Assembly (NCBI GenBank): GCA_905250075.1
Contig: CAJNOP010000340.1
Location: forward strand, 124,001-188,000
Reading direction: 5' to 3'
Length of the DNA: 64,000 nucleotides
DNA from: Rotaria sp. Silwood1
Lineage: Eukaryota > Rotifera > Eurotatoria > Philodinida > Philodinidae
In this document: in pieces, positions 23,473-36,654 of the stretch
How the letters are laid out: every line of letters begins with the position of its first letter
How positions within the stretch are numbered: the first letter of the stretch is position 1
The notes under the pieces: generated by a model
The model's database searches: none
What the model was told of the DNA's origin: nothing
What the model saw: the letters and a program-made list of their open reading frames with translations, nothing else
Made by a program: the position numbers and the translations under genes

Positions 23473-26384
23473 TCATGTTGTTGTAGATGAATATAATTTC
23501 TTCTTCTTATTTGATCGATCTCTATTGGCTGATATTGATTTAGCTAAATTGGCTTCAAGTCTTGAACGCATTAAACGATAAATAAGTGCTGATTTTGTTA
23601 AAGGTTCAATAGAATCTTGTTGAGAAGAATAATCATCATATTCCCATGTATGTGTTCTATTAACTATTTCTTTTATAATTAAAGGTTTTTCAGGTAATAA
23701 ACTTTGACCACGTAATGTTGCGGAATATGAACCATTTTTATTTAATCTTTGATTATTTCCATTTATATTTGATGATGGACTATCAGCACGATTTGTTGTT
23801 ATTGACGATGCTTCGGATGAATTAGCAGATGAACAATTTGATGATTTTTCAATTAGATTAGTTTTTTCGCTTTCATTTTCTTTCTCTTTCTCTTTTTCTT
23901 TCTGTTGTTGTTGTTGTTGTTGTCGTTGTTTAAGCCATGTACCTGTTATAAAAAAGAAAAAAAGAAATCTAATAAAAGAAAATAAAAAAAAAACAAAGAA
24001 AACCAAACCAAGTGTTTTTGTATCAACAACAGTAAGTTGTCTTCCAGTAATAAGCCAATTGTTATCTTTCTGATAAGAAGAAGTTGATGCAACTGCCCCG
24101 TATCCCTATGTTTGAATTGTTTGAATATGTTTAGTAGGTGTTGAAGATTTGGAAACAAGTACAAGAGCTTTAGGTCCTCCAATAGCTAAACGATCTTTTT
24201 GTGTTCGATCTAAATTTTTCCATTCTTCAGCAATAACAGTTGCTGGTTTTAAGATTTCAAAATTCGTTTTATATCTTTGAATTGTTTGATATCTCATAAC
24301 CATTGTTTCATTTGATGAAGGATTAACTGTTGGAAATGAATGATTTGTTGTTGTTAATGATGATAATATGGAATCTGATGGACGATTTACTTTTTGACGT
24401 TCAACATTTGTACGATTTATATTTGATACAACATATTTTTGTGTTATACTTATTTGTTGTTGTTGTTGTTGTTGTTCATTTGTTTTTGAAATAGTTTTTG
24501 GACTATTTGGTGGAGAATTATTTGTATTTGTTTTGGTTGATGGTACTATTGGAGGAGCTGTAATCGGTACAAGTTTTCGTGTATTTGGTGAAGATGATGC
24601 TGCTCGTCTTTGTTCAATATAAGGTAATGAACCTTTTCTTTCTAATTCATTATAAATACATTTAAATCCTTTTAAAGATTTTAATGGAAATATTTTTTGA
24701 CTATGACGAATTTTTTCAAAACATTCAATTGATAATACTTTTAACAAGAAAATAATAAATAAATAAAAGAATAAAACAAAAATAAAAACTTACAAATAGA
24801 TTCTTTAACAACAGGTGGAATAGCTTGAACAAGTGTATTTGTATTTGTTGTTAATGCTGGATTAACATTTATTTCAATTAACCAAACTTTCATATCTTGA
24901 TCAATCATAAAATCATAACCATATAAACCAAAACAACCAACACGTCTTTTTAATCTCATTCGAATACTTTCAATTACATTTAACATTATACGTTGAATCA
25001 TTTTCTTTAACAAACAAATTTTTTTAATTAATTATTTATTAATTATCTATTAATTACTTACAGGTAACACATTTAAAACCCAATCTTGTTCAAGATTTTT
25101 ACTCGAAGCAACATTTTTATTAATATAATCACTAAATATATATATATAATATTCGATATAATTAAATAAAATAAAAAACAAAAAATACTTGAATTGTTCC
25201 ATAGTCCATGCTGTATCTTCTTTTATATCATAATATTTTGGATCTTTTTTTTGCATATACTTATTTAATTAAATAAAATAAATAAATAAAAAGAAAAGAA
25301 AAATAAAAATAAAAAAAAAAACCTGATTAGTAAGATGTGTAAGAAGATTTTCATCATTATTATCAAAATCAAACATTGAAAGTCTAATATAACCCGAATG
25401 ATAAAAAATCAAAAGTGGTTTAACAGTTGATATAAGCATATAACATCTAATATCAAATTTTTTTCCTTGAACTAATAATGGATTCATAATATAACTATTT
25501 TAAATAAATAGATAAATAAATAAATATTCTGTTTAAATAAAAATCTAAAATCCAACCGTTGAATAACTCTCTTCATTGGTTTCATTGATATTTGTTTTTT
25601 CTTATCCATAGAATCCATTTCAGCAAATTTACTTTTTAAACTTTCAATATCTCGAACAAGATAAATTCCTTTTCCTATATTTAATAAAAATTATTATTAT
25701 TAACTAATTAAATGAAAATGAAAATGAAATATAACCTTGATTAAGTCCACTAGGTTTACAAATCCAAACATCACCAGCTAAAAAGAATAAATAAAATTAA
25801 TATTAAAAATAAAAATAAAAAAAAGAATTTAAATAGACAAACGTTTATGTGTATTAAAAAAAGCATCTCGATCATTTTTTTCATCCAATTTAAATGTTTC
25901 AGGAACAAATTGATTTAATGGTAAAAATTGTGGTGAACGTTTTTGCATTGTCATTGAAATTTTTTCATATGTTTGTAATGATTGACATAATTGAATTTTA
26001 GTTGTAAAATAATCTTCACCTTGTATATGATTAACCATTTGTTCACCATCTTTAAATACATTCCAATTAACACTTTGATTACATTGAACCCATTTTAATT
26101 TAAAATCATCTGTTCTTTCAGATTGACGTTCATATCCAATTGATGTTAATATACTTTCAATTCTATTTAATTAATAATAGAACAACTAAATATTATTTAT
26201 CTCTATTATTAACTTACAATTCAGCATTATTTCCAGCTCCAATATAACATTTTGGTTGAGGTTCTGTATAAAGTGTATTTTCTTTTTGTAGTTCAGTTTT
26301 TTTTGTATGATTTGATGTTTTTATTTCAATTGAAGAAACATTTGGATGATCCGATGTTGATAGGGACTGATGTTCTTCAGCCAT
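23473..26384 (-). CDS. TTLL10: Tubulin tyrosine ligase-like protein, TTLL10 type (polyglycylase family)
   Basis: ATP-grasp enzyme of the family that adds glycine or glutamate chains to tubulin and other proteins in cilia. Eleven exons join in phase: 26384-26218, 26162-25843, 25777-25736, 25674-25557, 25494-25323, 25259-25189, 25131-25062, 25004-24794, 24737-24163, 24105-24009, 23942-23473 (770 aa). Landmarks: FVPETFKLD and DAFF (about 140-155), WICKPSGLNQGKGI (ATP loop, about 165-178), YIMNPLLVQGKKFDIRCY (about 215-232), HLTNQYMQKK and VWLIEINVNPAL (metal/ATP site, about 360-370). Alignment by eye to human TTLL10 is good through about residue 400. The C-terminal tail is low complexity. An apparent TAG at 24106-24108 falls inside a 57-nt GT..AG intron (24162-24106) whose length keeps the frame. 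Start chosen at the first ATG preceding the conserved part. Confidence 0.88.
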
Positions 26385-29300
26385 CAGTCTAATAATATAA
26401 AATTCATTGAAATGTATTTTCACTATACAAAAATGAAACTAAGATGATTTCAGATTTTTTTTTTTTGTTTTGTTTGATTAAAACAAATAAAAAAAAAAGA
26501 GAAAGCCCGAAATACATATTATTTTTCTTACTATTGACAACCACCTATGCTGTCGTCTTACAAAACAACAAAACCTTTTTTGTTTTTGTTCTTATTTTTA
26601 AACAAATATTTCTAATTGAAAAAGAAACATTAATCTACATTTTAAAGATATTTGTTGATAATCAAAAAACAAAAAAAAGAACAGAAAAAAAAAACCTCTC
26701 AGGTCAAAATGCGGTCATCAATATAACTTACAATCAATAGATAATATTAATTATTAAAACTAGATTGATCTTTTCATAATGAACTATTCAGAATAAAAGA
26801 AAAATAGACATTTGATTTTTTACTTATGTTGATGTTGTTTCTCAATAGAAAGTGAGAATGAATAAATGTAAAATATATGCAATAAAAAAAACCGGAGAGA
26901 AAAGAAAAGAAAAGAAAAAAAGAACTGTTTGTGCTTGTCGTTGTTTCTTCTTGGTCGATTTCTTTGGCATCCTACTCAAGAACAAGAGCGAACGCAATAA
27001 CATAAAGAACATGCTCACCATCAACGTCTATCGACATTTATTCGACAACAAAAAACATCGCTGTCAATAACAACCCAACAGTTTTTAGTCTTCTTTTTTT
27101 TTTTAAGGAAAAAAAAAACTGTTTTACATTAAATCAAAGATGCAATTAAATTGAAGAGAATTTTATTTTTTCTTTTTCTTTTTCTTACCACTGATAAAAT
27201 AACATCAACCTTCAGTGGCAAGTCCAAGATGTTTGTCAAGTAGAAGTGGGAGGAGAACACAAAGGACAATGACGACGAGACGGGTCGATTAAACATAACA
27301 ACTCATTTGTTAAACTTAATCGAACTTTAATGAAAACAAGTTTTAACCAATATTTATTGGAAACATCATTAAAATGTTCAAAATAAAAACTCAATAAATA
27401 ATTCTCTGATCAACTTGTTCTTATCACTATTTTAGACTAGTTTTATTTAAAAGAAAAATTCTTTTTTTTTTTAAGACCTTTTTAATTAATAACTGTTTTA
27501 AGTGAAGACTAATTTGTTATTTAATAGAAGATTTTGTTTCCAATATCAAACTTTTATTATTGAGTAAAAAACTAAAAATGATAAAATAATATTTACTTGT
27601 TTTTGTTTATATTTAATTGACTGATTCAATAAGAGAAATTAATTTAAATAGAATTCTATAAATCATACGAATAAAAATCTATTCGAGTTTTCGATTTTGT
27701 TTCTTTTTTTTTTTTTATTGAATAAATATTGAGTTTAAATTTTTCTTTTGTTTTGATTTTGAACAATTGAAAATTATTTTTAAAATAAAATTTTCCATAC
27801 GAACAAAGAAAAACAATATTTCGATAAAATATTTTTTCTATTCTAAAACCTTTCAACACTTTTTATTTTAAAATAAAGAATATTTTCATTAATAAAAATT
27901 CATTTAAAATCGATATTGAAAAACAGATAGAACTTTCTACTGAGATTTATTTATTTATCATTAGAGATTTTTAAGTTCTTTATTTTATTCGAACTTTACT
28001 TTTTTTTTCTCGAACTTATTTATTCAAAGATAAATTCATTATGAAATTTTTCCTAAAATATATTCTGATCGAGAAAAAACAAAAAAAAACATTTTTATTA
28101 ATTATAGAGAATTTTATTCAATTGACCAGTGTTCCATTAGAATTAAATAATACTTTGATATTAGCATTATCATTAATGCGAATACATATATTCTATGGAA
28201 GTTATTAATTTCTATTTCGAATTTTCCAAAGTTTTTCATCGAAGGTACTTACAGATTTTCAACAGATAGTCAATGGAAGCACTGAGGATTCGTCTATGAA
28301 GGATGCTTAGAATTCTGCAAGAGCTATTCATTGCCCTACTAAAGACTCATTAAAATCTATCTGTCTTAGGTACTTATAAATCTTCAAGAGCTATTCAGAC
28401 GATGACTTATTATTAATAGTATCAAGCTCACGCTCATTAGCTGTTTAGCTGAGCATGAGTAGTTATTCTCTGCATGTTATATCCGACATAACGAATATGA
28501 TCAACCAAACTGGAAGTTAAAAATAGGAGTATACCATTTACATCACTTCTATATTAAGATCAAAGTAATGTCTTCACACTAAATATAATCTTAATGGTCA
28601 CTCAATCACTAATATTAAAATTATGTTTTCTTTTGTACTTAGATCCTATTCGATAAATAGGAAATGATTAATTGATACATCTGTAGAAGATACTGTTGCA
28701 TTTCACTTTTTTTTTGGATAGAAAAAAACTAATTCTCTGCTATCATCACATCGATGTCAACAACACAGTGATTTGATAATCTTGCAGAAGAGAAATAGTA
28801 CTTTCAACTTTCATTTTGTTGATAGAAATATTTCGATCAATGAGATGTCAAAAAGACTTTTCATCGATATTCTATAGATGCATCATTCACTTTCTCAGGT
28901 GAATTCTACTCCATAGGATTTTTCTCTCATATGACTCTAACAATAACATGCTAGATTCGTAGAATAACGAGAGCTAAGCCTGTCTGATATATAATTTAAC
29001 CAATGGATACCCTGCATTAACAGACTTATTCAATTAAAGAGATTCAACTTTAACTTTATAGAAGAAAGACATTTTGAAAAAGTCTTTTATAATAGTGAGT
29101 GGAAGTTTTGCGGCTATAATAGACATGTTTCCATTGTAGATAGACCCTATTTGAATAAATAATAATGCTATACTAATGCTAACACCAAAGCATTAATTAA
29201 TGCTAATGGATATATATATTAATATTTTTTAAAATAAATGCGAAAACGATATCCCCGAATTGAATTCAATAAATATAATGTGATATTAATCGAAATCATT

Positions 29301-31778
29301 TCGATCAATCTATCAATTAGAAACCTTTAAAGAAGTAATTAATTCCAATCTATTTGTCAAATAGATTGGATTAAACAAGAGAACAATTGAGATATTTTAA
29401 GCAAACTTTATAGCATGATAACATTTATCGATGAGCTTCATTTGGTTGTTGATTATTTATTAAAGTTCACTTTTTAATAGTTGACAGACTGATTGAATAG
29501 ATCTATACAATCTTCAAATATGAACAGTTATTTGATAAAACTATTTTTTAGTTATTATTCATCTGTTTGGAGCTTGAAGAAAAACATCTGATGTTTAATT
29601 AGTGTTACACATTTTATTTTAGTATGACATTGTCTGGGGATTTAAAATTTTTTTGCTAAGGATTTAAATGGAAAAAGTATGAGGTGGATGTAGTTGTTTA
29701 TTTTGTCTAAGCCAATACCCTAACCTATACACCTTCAAAAAACAAGAATCTGTCTTGATAAATTTTAATTAACTAATTCAAATATTCTTATTGATAATCT
29801 ATCATATTTATTGAAATAAAATAAAAATAATCGTTATTTAACTATTCTTCAATTATATTCATTTATTTAGAGAATCAATAGATAATATTACATAGAAATT
29901 TCAAATATTCGTCGAAATTTATTTCATGTTGGTAATATAATCCTAATCCTAATCACTTTAATTGTCACTTTTTATCAAATATTGACAAGACAAGTAATCA
30001 ATAATGTTTAATCATCATAACCACTGTCACAAATGATTCATTTGCTCTTCCACACCTTCACATACTCGATCGAAATAGATAATTAAATCAAGTAAAATAG
30101 AGTATATGAAAAACAAAAAAAAAAGTTGAATAACAATGCTGTATTTTCTTCTTCTTCTTCTTCTTCGTTATTCCGATAAACTAGATTGTTAAATAGCATG
30201 TTTTCATCAGAACAATTATTTTTACACATTTCATTTGCAAGATCGACGAATGAATGCTCCAAAGTTAATAGAAGATTTATTTTGAAGAATACTGAATTCT
30301 AAAGATTTTCATGTCTTTTTTTCTTTAGTGTCATTGACTTCTGAAAACGAAAGTCTTTTTCACAGAACAATATTTCTTAAAACAATTTCGGACAACTGTC
30401 GTATACAAAACCTCGGCTTTAGTCGATTTTTATCAGACACAATCGATAGACCATTTATTCAGCTTTTCAATACCGTTATAAACCACGATATTTTTAATAC
30501 ACGGTAAGTGGTAGTTTCTAAAAACATAAAAAATAGTATCATTCTACTGTGATAGTATACAGTTTTTTCATAAGTCTGTACTAGAGCAACACACCTAATT
30601 GAGGATGTGCTATGTCTACCTGCAATTTGTTAATAGCTAGGTGATCTATCTATCAAGAAGTGATGTAGTGAACTTTCATAAATCCCATTACTTTAAGTTC
30701 CTTTAGCATTTGCATATTAAATTAGGATTATTCTATTAGAAATAGTTGGATAGGACATCTTCGTTATCTTTACGCATTTTCTCATTCATGAATATTTACT
30801 GTAACGAGGGTGTAAAAACAAGTAACCAGAAGATGCATATCGACTGTAAAAACTGCAGAATTAGATACCATGATGACAACCAACAAATTGCGCTTTAAAA
30901 AATCAACACGTATGATAGTATTTAATATCACAGTTCCAATAATATCGATCACATTTCACCGAGATCTTCCTCATAGTTTTTTTCTGTGAATTGTATAGAA
31001 ACATTAAATGATATTTCAATTGCCTATTTTTTCTAGCTGTTTTTAAATAAGATTTGAATCATTGTAAAATACCTATTAATGTTTTTATAATTCTATCTCG
31101 TAAAATGAGAAATCAACTTGTTTCTCTATGAGAGACCTTTCAAATAATCATTATTAAAATACGAACGTCAAATAAATGAGTTTAAATATTTTTTTGTTTG
31201 CATTTCGTTAAGAGAAAAGTAGAGAGAGAAATATAATGATCCCTGAAATATCCGATAGTCTAATGATCGAATATTTAACTCTGTTGACGCATTATAGATA
31301 AGTAATTGATGTCATCAAAAACAAAAGAAAAAAGAAACATGACAATATGAAAGAGAACTAATTTGAGAAAATCTTCATTGAAATCATCATCGAACCTGGA
31401 CGAATAATAACATTAGATCATTTATTTGTTAATTAATTAACACTTTGAATTTAAAAAAAAACGATTTAAAGACAGAATATTTTTTTGGTTAAGAAAGAAA
31501 TACGAATTTATTCAATTTTATTAAATTGATTAATTTAAAAAAAAACTGCAAACTATATATTGAGTCATAGATTTTATTTTAATATTGATTTGAGAAAAAT
31601 ATTGAATAAAAAGAATATAAATAAACTAGTGTCCTCTTTTGTTAGTTCTATAGAAAATATATTTGATTGGATTAAATCAAGAATATTTCATTTTAATAAA
31701 TATTATTCTATTCGGCGGAGATCTTTTTCTCTTTGTCTTCAATTCATAAAATAATTTATCTTGAAAAAAAAACAAAAA
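26385..31778. other. Large intergenic region between divergent TTLL10 and PPWD1; no gene recognised
   Basis: About 5.4 kb containing the upstream regions of both flanking genes, which are transcribed away from each other. Homopolymer-rich, many stops. Short open frames (for example around 26842-27070 and 31560-31754) lack conserved motifs. A CTT repeat is near 30147-30166. I found no convincing inverted-repeat element here, in contrast to the right part of the window. Confidence 0.45.
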
Positions 31779-34700
31779 ATGTCGGAAAAATTTCGTCGAG
31801 AAGAAAATGATGATGAAGTTAAAAATATTGATCGTAAAAGAAATGAATCAAGTTCTATTCATGGTTCATCTTCAACAACACCAAAACGAAGTCGTCGAGA
31901 TAAAGATGATGTTGAAAAAGAATTAATTAATGAATTTTGTTCAAGTTCAAATATTGAATTAAATCGAAAAGAAAAAGTTCATGGTTCATCACAATTAGAT
32001 AATTTTTATGCATCATTTTTACCATCAAGTCAATATTATGAAAGATCTTATATGCATAGAGATATTGTTACACATGTTATTGTAACAGTAACGGATTTTT
32101 TAATAAGTGCTTCACAAGATGGTCATATTAAATTTTGGAAAATTTTAACATCTGATTATTTAAAACAACAACAAACAGCTGTTGCAACAAATCAATCATC
32201 AAAAACAAATGATGAACAACAAGAACAAAATAATTGTTTAATTCCATTTCCTATTCAATTTGTTAAACATTTTCGTGCTCATTTAGGTAAATATTTGTTA
32301 TTTTAATTATCTTATTAAATTATATTTAATAAATTAAGGTCCAATATTATCAATGTGTGTAAATGTATCTGGAACATTATTATGTTCAATATGTTCTGAT
32401 CGTACATTAAAAATGTTTGATGTATTATCATTTGATATGATAACAATGGTTAAATTAGATATTCAACCATTAACTTGTTCATTTGTTGATTCATCTCGTC
32501 AACCGTTATCAAAATTAGCTATATCAGATAGTCAATCATCTTCTATATATATATATGATGCTAAAACATTAAATATAAAAGAACCATTAAAAATCTTATC
32601 AAATATTGGTCATGGTTCATCAGTAACAATAATAAGTTATTCATCTGAATATGATTTAGCTATATCATGTGATCAAACATCAATTATTAATTATTGGTCA
32701 CCAACACATATTGAATATTTACCTAATAATATATTATTTAAATCAAAATTAGATACGGATTTATTTGAATTAGTTAAAAGAAAATTAATTCCAATTGCAT
32801 TAGAATTTAATAAAAATGGAGATTTATTTGCTTTATTTGGTAAATCTTTATTAGAAAAAAAATTATTTCTTTTTAATACATTAAAAGGTAAAATATTAAA
32901 AATCTTTGATGAACATTTTGATATATATAAACAATTACATGAACGTTTACAATATAAACAACAAGAAGAAGAAGAAGATCATCATCATGATGATAATGAT
33001 AATGAGAAAAAAAAATTTAATTTAAATATATTAAATAATGTTGAATATTCAAGACGTTTAACTATTGAAAAAGATTTAGAAAAAAATTCTTCTATTTATT
33101 CATTAATTAATATTCAATTTGATTCATCAGGAACATTTATTTTTTATTCAACATTATATGGAATTAAAATGTTAAATATTCGAAATAATTCTATTAAATT
33201 ATTTTTTGGTACAACCGAAAATGCGAGATTTATTCGTTTAGCACTTTATCAATCTCAAAAATCATCAAATGATAATATTAATCCAACTATTCTTTTTGCA
33301 ACGGCTTTTAAAAAAAATAGATTTTATTTATTTACAAGAAATAATCCACAAGGTAATATTTGAATTTTTTTTTATTTATTATATTGATTTAATTTTAGAC
33401 AATCGAACTGAACATGATAATGATCGAGATGTTTATAATGAAAAACCATCACGTGAAGAAATTTTAACAGCAACAGAAGAACAAGCATTATCATCATTAT
33501 CTCAATCAGCTATTATTCATACAACATATGGGGATATACATATTAGATTATTTCCCGAATATGTTCCCAAAACTTGTGAAAATTTTATTCAACATTCAAA
33601 ACAATCTTATTATAATGGTTGTATATTTCATCGTGTTATTAAACAATTTATGATTCAAACAGGTTAATTATATATTACAGTAGTGGCAAAAAGTCCCGAC
33701 CCTAGGTGAAAACTATCTAAATAATGGTTGTTTACTTTGAAACTTGTACTGAAGCAAGGTCTTGGCGATTCCTGATCCTAGGCAAAAAGTCGAGTTCTAT
33801 CCCCTTAACTGTAGCTGAGATATCAGATCAACATCAAGGATTTTTTTCTTATTGTGTTATCTAGGACTAGGAAAGAGATACAATACTGCTCGACCTATCG
33901 TTGGAAAGTCCCGCTCTTAGTCTCTCTTCAGTAAAATTTTCATTACAAAACGACATGTCTTCGTTAAGTTGTGGCCTATATACTGCTTACACACGAAACT
34001 GGCATATTGCAACCCTACCAGTATTCAATTCAAATCTCGAGCTAAGCTCAGCCGTTCGGCCTGAAAATTTTATTGTAGACTGCATAAGTATGGGCAAACC
34101 TATGCTAAAACTTTCAGCATTATAGCCTTTACAGAGATGGAGATTCATATCGTTCTATGCCTCTGGACCGACAGCTCTGGGAATTCACTAGGGTACGGCA
34201 AATCTAAGTGGCCTTTCTGGTATGGGTAGACCACCATCAGAACTACCTATTGCACTAAAAATATTACCTTTACTTCAGAAAATCGAAAAGCACCAGCATT
34301 TCCTTCGAATATCACATAATTTTGTCAAAAATATGAAGAAAAAAATTCTTGATGTTGACCTGATATCTCAGTTTCAGTAAAGGGACAAGATTCGAGTTTT
34401 TGCCTAGGATCAGGACTCACCAAGACCTTGCTTCAGTACAAGTTTCAAAGTAAACAACCATTATTTAGATAGTTTTCACCTAGGGTCGGGACTTTTGGCC
34501 ACTACTGTATATCTCATTATTCTCTCTTTTGTTTTTTTTTATAAAGGTGATCCATTAGGAAATGGTACGGGTGGTCAATCAATATGGGGAAAAGATTTTC
34601 AAGATGAATATCATCCTCAACTAAAACATGATCGTCCATATACTGTTTCAATGGCAAATGCTGGACCAAATACAAATGGTTCACAATTTTTTATAACTGT

Positions 34701-34851
34701 TGTTCCATCTCCATGGCTTGATAATAAACATACTATTTTTGGAAGAGTTTCAAAAGGAATGGATGTTGTAGAAAAAATTTCTCAAGCGAAAACCGATCGA
34801 CTTGACAAACCTTTAGATGATATTAAAATCATTTCAATATCTATTAAATAA
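31779..34851 (+). CDS. PPWD1: PPWD1: WD40-repeat cyclophilin (peptidyl-prolyl isomerase) of the spliceosome
   Basis: Nuclear cyclophilin that associates with spliceosomes; the C-terminal domain isomerises prolyl bonds. Exons: 31779-32286, 32339-33352, 33399-33662, 34547-34851, all in phase (696 aa; human 646). The N-terminal Lys/Arg-rich tail leads into [14 protein letters not shown] and the WD repeats ([44 protein letters not shown]). The linker includes [12 protein letters not shown] and [13 protein letters not shown]. The cyclophilin domain begins [22 protein letters not shown] and carries [29 protein letters not shown] and [12 protein letters not shown], so the active-site Arg, Phe, Gln and His are kept. 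The last intron (33663-34546) is enlarged by a transposon. An upstream non-ATG frame exists; ATG 31779 is chosen. The stop is 40 bp from the WDR12 ATG. Confidence 0.95.
33678..34507. mobile_element. TIR transposon (Tc1/mariner-like, non-autonomous) in the last PPWD1 intron
   Basis: Inverted arms of about 170 bp (33678 to about 33850 and about 34335-34507) are nearly identical by eye, roughly 90% or more. They start CAGTAGTGGCAAAAAGTC and are flanked by TA on both sides (33676-33677, 34508-34509). Length 830 bp. The centre has an open frame of 74 codons with no transposase motif. It sits between a normal donor (33663) and acceptor (34546), so it can be removed with the intron. High arm identity suggests it moved recently, using an enzyme supplied elsewhere. 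Confidence 0.85.
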
Positions 34852-34891
34852 ATAAGATATATATTTTCTTCTTTTCTTTCATTTATTTCAG
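34852..34891 (+). promoter_or_regulatory. PPWD1-WDR12 intercistronic spacer with likely trans-splice acceptor
   Basis: Only 40 bp separate the PPWD1 stop from the WDR12 ATG. The spacer is a pyrimidine-rich run ending in TTTATTTCAG directly before ATG, that is a complete 3' splice site with no upstream donor in the spacer. An AATAAA overlaps the PPWD1 stop (34849-34854). Spliced-leader trans-splicing of polycistronic RNA is known in bdelloid rotifers; that it happens here is inference. Confidence 0.6.
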
Positions 34892-35453
34892 ATGTCTATT
34901 CAAGTTAAATTTCAAACTAAATTAGACAAGTATATAGATATATAGTATTAAAATAAAAACTAAACTTTATATTATTAAGATATTCAGTTCCTGATACAAC
35001 ATTAGTTATTCCATCATCATCAACTAATTCTCAATTAGAAGCTATTTTAAAAGGATTATTAAAATCTACAGGTTTAATTTAATTTCTATTTAAATATAAT
35101 AAATATATAATTATTTGTTTAGTATCTTCAAATGAATTATCTCGTATTTCATTTGATTTTTTATGTATTAATAAATTAATTCGTTCATCATTAGAAGAAC
35201 ATATACGAGAAAAAGATGAATCATTACTTGAATCAATTATTTCAATTGAATATATTGAAAAATTTCAAGGACCACAACCCGAAGATGCATTAATGCATGA
35301 TGATTGGGTATCAGCTTGTCGATCATTAGGTGATTCAATATTAGTTGCTTCTTATGATACTAATCTTCATTTATGGAATAATCAAGGAGAACATATTATT
35401 AGTCTTCCAGGACATACTGCTCCTGTTAAATCAATTTATTTTATTTATTCAGG

Positions 35454-35485
<32 letters not shown>

Positions 35486-36654
35486 ATTAAATTAATTAAA
35501 TTAAAATAAATAGATGAAGGTGAACATAAATTTATAAGTGGTNNNNNNNNNNNNNNNNNNNNNNNNNNNNNNNNNNNNNNNNNNNNNNNNNNNNNNNNNN
35601 NNNNNNNNNNNNNNNNNNNNNNNNNNNNNNNNNNNNNNNNNNTTAAATTAAAATAAATAGATGAAGGTGAACATAAATTTATAAGTGGTTCTCATGATCA
35701 AACAATATTTATATGGAAATATGATCAAAATAAAAATAATGTTCAATCATTAATTAGTTGTAAAGGACATCAAGGAACTATTGAAACATTAGCTGCACAA
35801 ATAAATGTTTTTTGTTCTGGTTCTTTTGATAAAACAATTAAATTATGGGGATTAGGTTTGTTTTAGTTTTCTATTAATATTTAATATTTAATATTTTTAT
35901 TTTATTTAAATAGACGAAGAAGAAGGAGAAGAAGAAAATAAATCATCAACAAAGGTAACTCTATTTTATTAATTATTAAATAAATAAATTGAAAATAAAA
36001 AAAAGGAATGTCGATTAACAATAAATGCTCATAATGAAAATGTATCATCAATTGGTTGGATATCTTCAAATCAACTTGTTTCTTCTTCATGGGATCAAAC
36101 GATTAAATTATGGAATATGGATACAATACAAACAATACAAAATTTTGTGCGTTTTTTTTTTTTACAAAAAATATTTTTAGAATAAATTCTATTGAAAATC
36201 TTTTATTTATTTAGAAATGTGGAAAAGCTGTTCTTTCACTTGATATATCACCAGTTAATGGTTTATTAGTTTGTGGTTTTACTGATAGATTTATTCGTCT
36301 TTATGATACACGTATTCAAGGTTTAACAGATTTGTTAAAAGATTTGGATTAAAAATAAGAAATTTTTTCTTTTGTTTTGTTTTGTTTATTGTAGAAGGAT
36401 ATGTTCTTCGATCAACATATTCATCACATAGTCAATGGGTATCAAGTGTTATGTGGTCAAGAAAATCCGAATATTTATTTGTATCTGGTTCATATGATTC
36501 ATTAGTTAAATTATGGGATACACGTTCATTAAAAGCTCCACTTTATGATCTTCAAGGACATGAAGATCGAGTTTTATGTGTTGATTGGTCAATTGATCAA
36601 TTGATTCTTTCAGGAGGAGCTGATAATTCACTGAAAATGTTTTCATTTAAATGA
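34892..36654 (+). CDS. WDR12: WDR12/Ytm1: ribosome biogenesis WD40 protein
   Basis: Component of the PeBoW complex (PES1-BOP1-WDR12) needed for large-subunit rRNA processing in the nucleolus. Exons: 34892-34929, 34980-35071, 35123-35452, 35661-35855, 35914-35954, 36006-36146, 36215-36320, 36395-36654 (400 aa; human 423). The NLE domain (MSIQVKFQTK to EYIEKFQGPQPEDA) precedes HDDWVSACR and a seven-blade propeller. Blade motifs include YDTNLHLWNN, SHDQTIFIWK, SFDKTIKLWG, SWDQTIKLWN, FTDRFIRLYDTR, SYDSLVKLWDTRSLKAPLYDL and SGGADNSLKMFSF. The fourth exon start is present twice, on both sides of a 100-N gap (35512-35542 and from 35661); the second copy is used because the exon continues only there. 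Probably co-transcribed with PPWD1. Confidence 0.94.
35543..35642. other. Assembly gap (100 N) with the same 48 bases on both sides
   Basis: The 48 bases just before the gap (35495-35542) are identical to the 48 bases just after it (35643-35690). This indicates two overlapping contig ends that were scaffolded but not merged. The true gap length is then zero or negative and the WDR12 exon is intact. Confidence 0.9.

Noticed and set aside
24106-24108. Premature stop making TTLL10 a pseudogene
   Set aside because: Removed by a plausible 57-nt in-frame intron; coding continues in the same frame beyond it.
26842-27070. Short open frames on both strands upstream of TTLL10
   Set aside because: No conserved motif, overlapping on opposite strands and rich in homopolymers.
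29930-29960. Telomere-like CCTAAT repeat
   Set aside because: Only three short imperfect units; too little to call.
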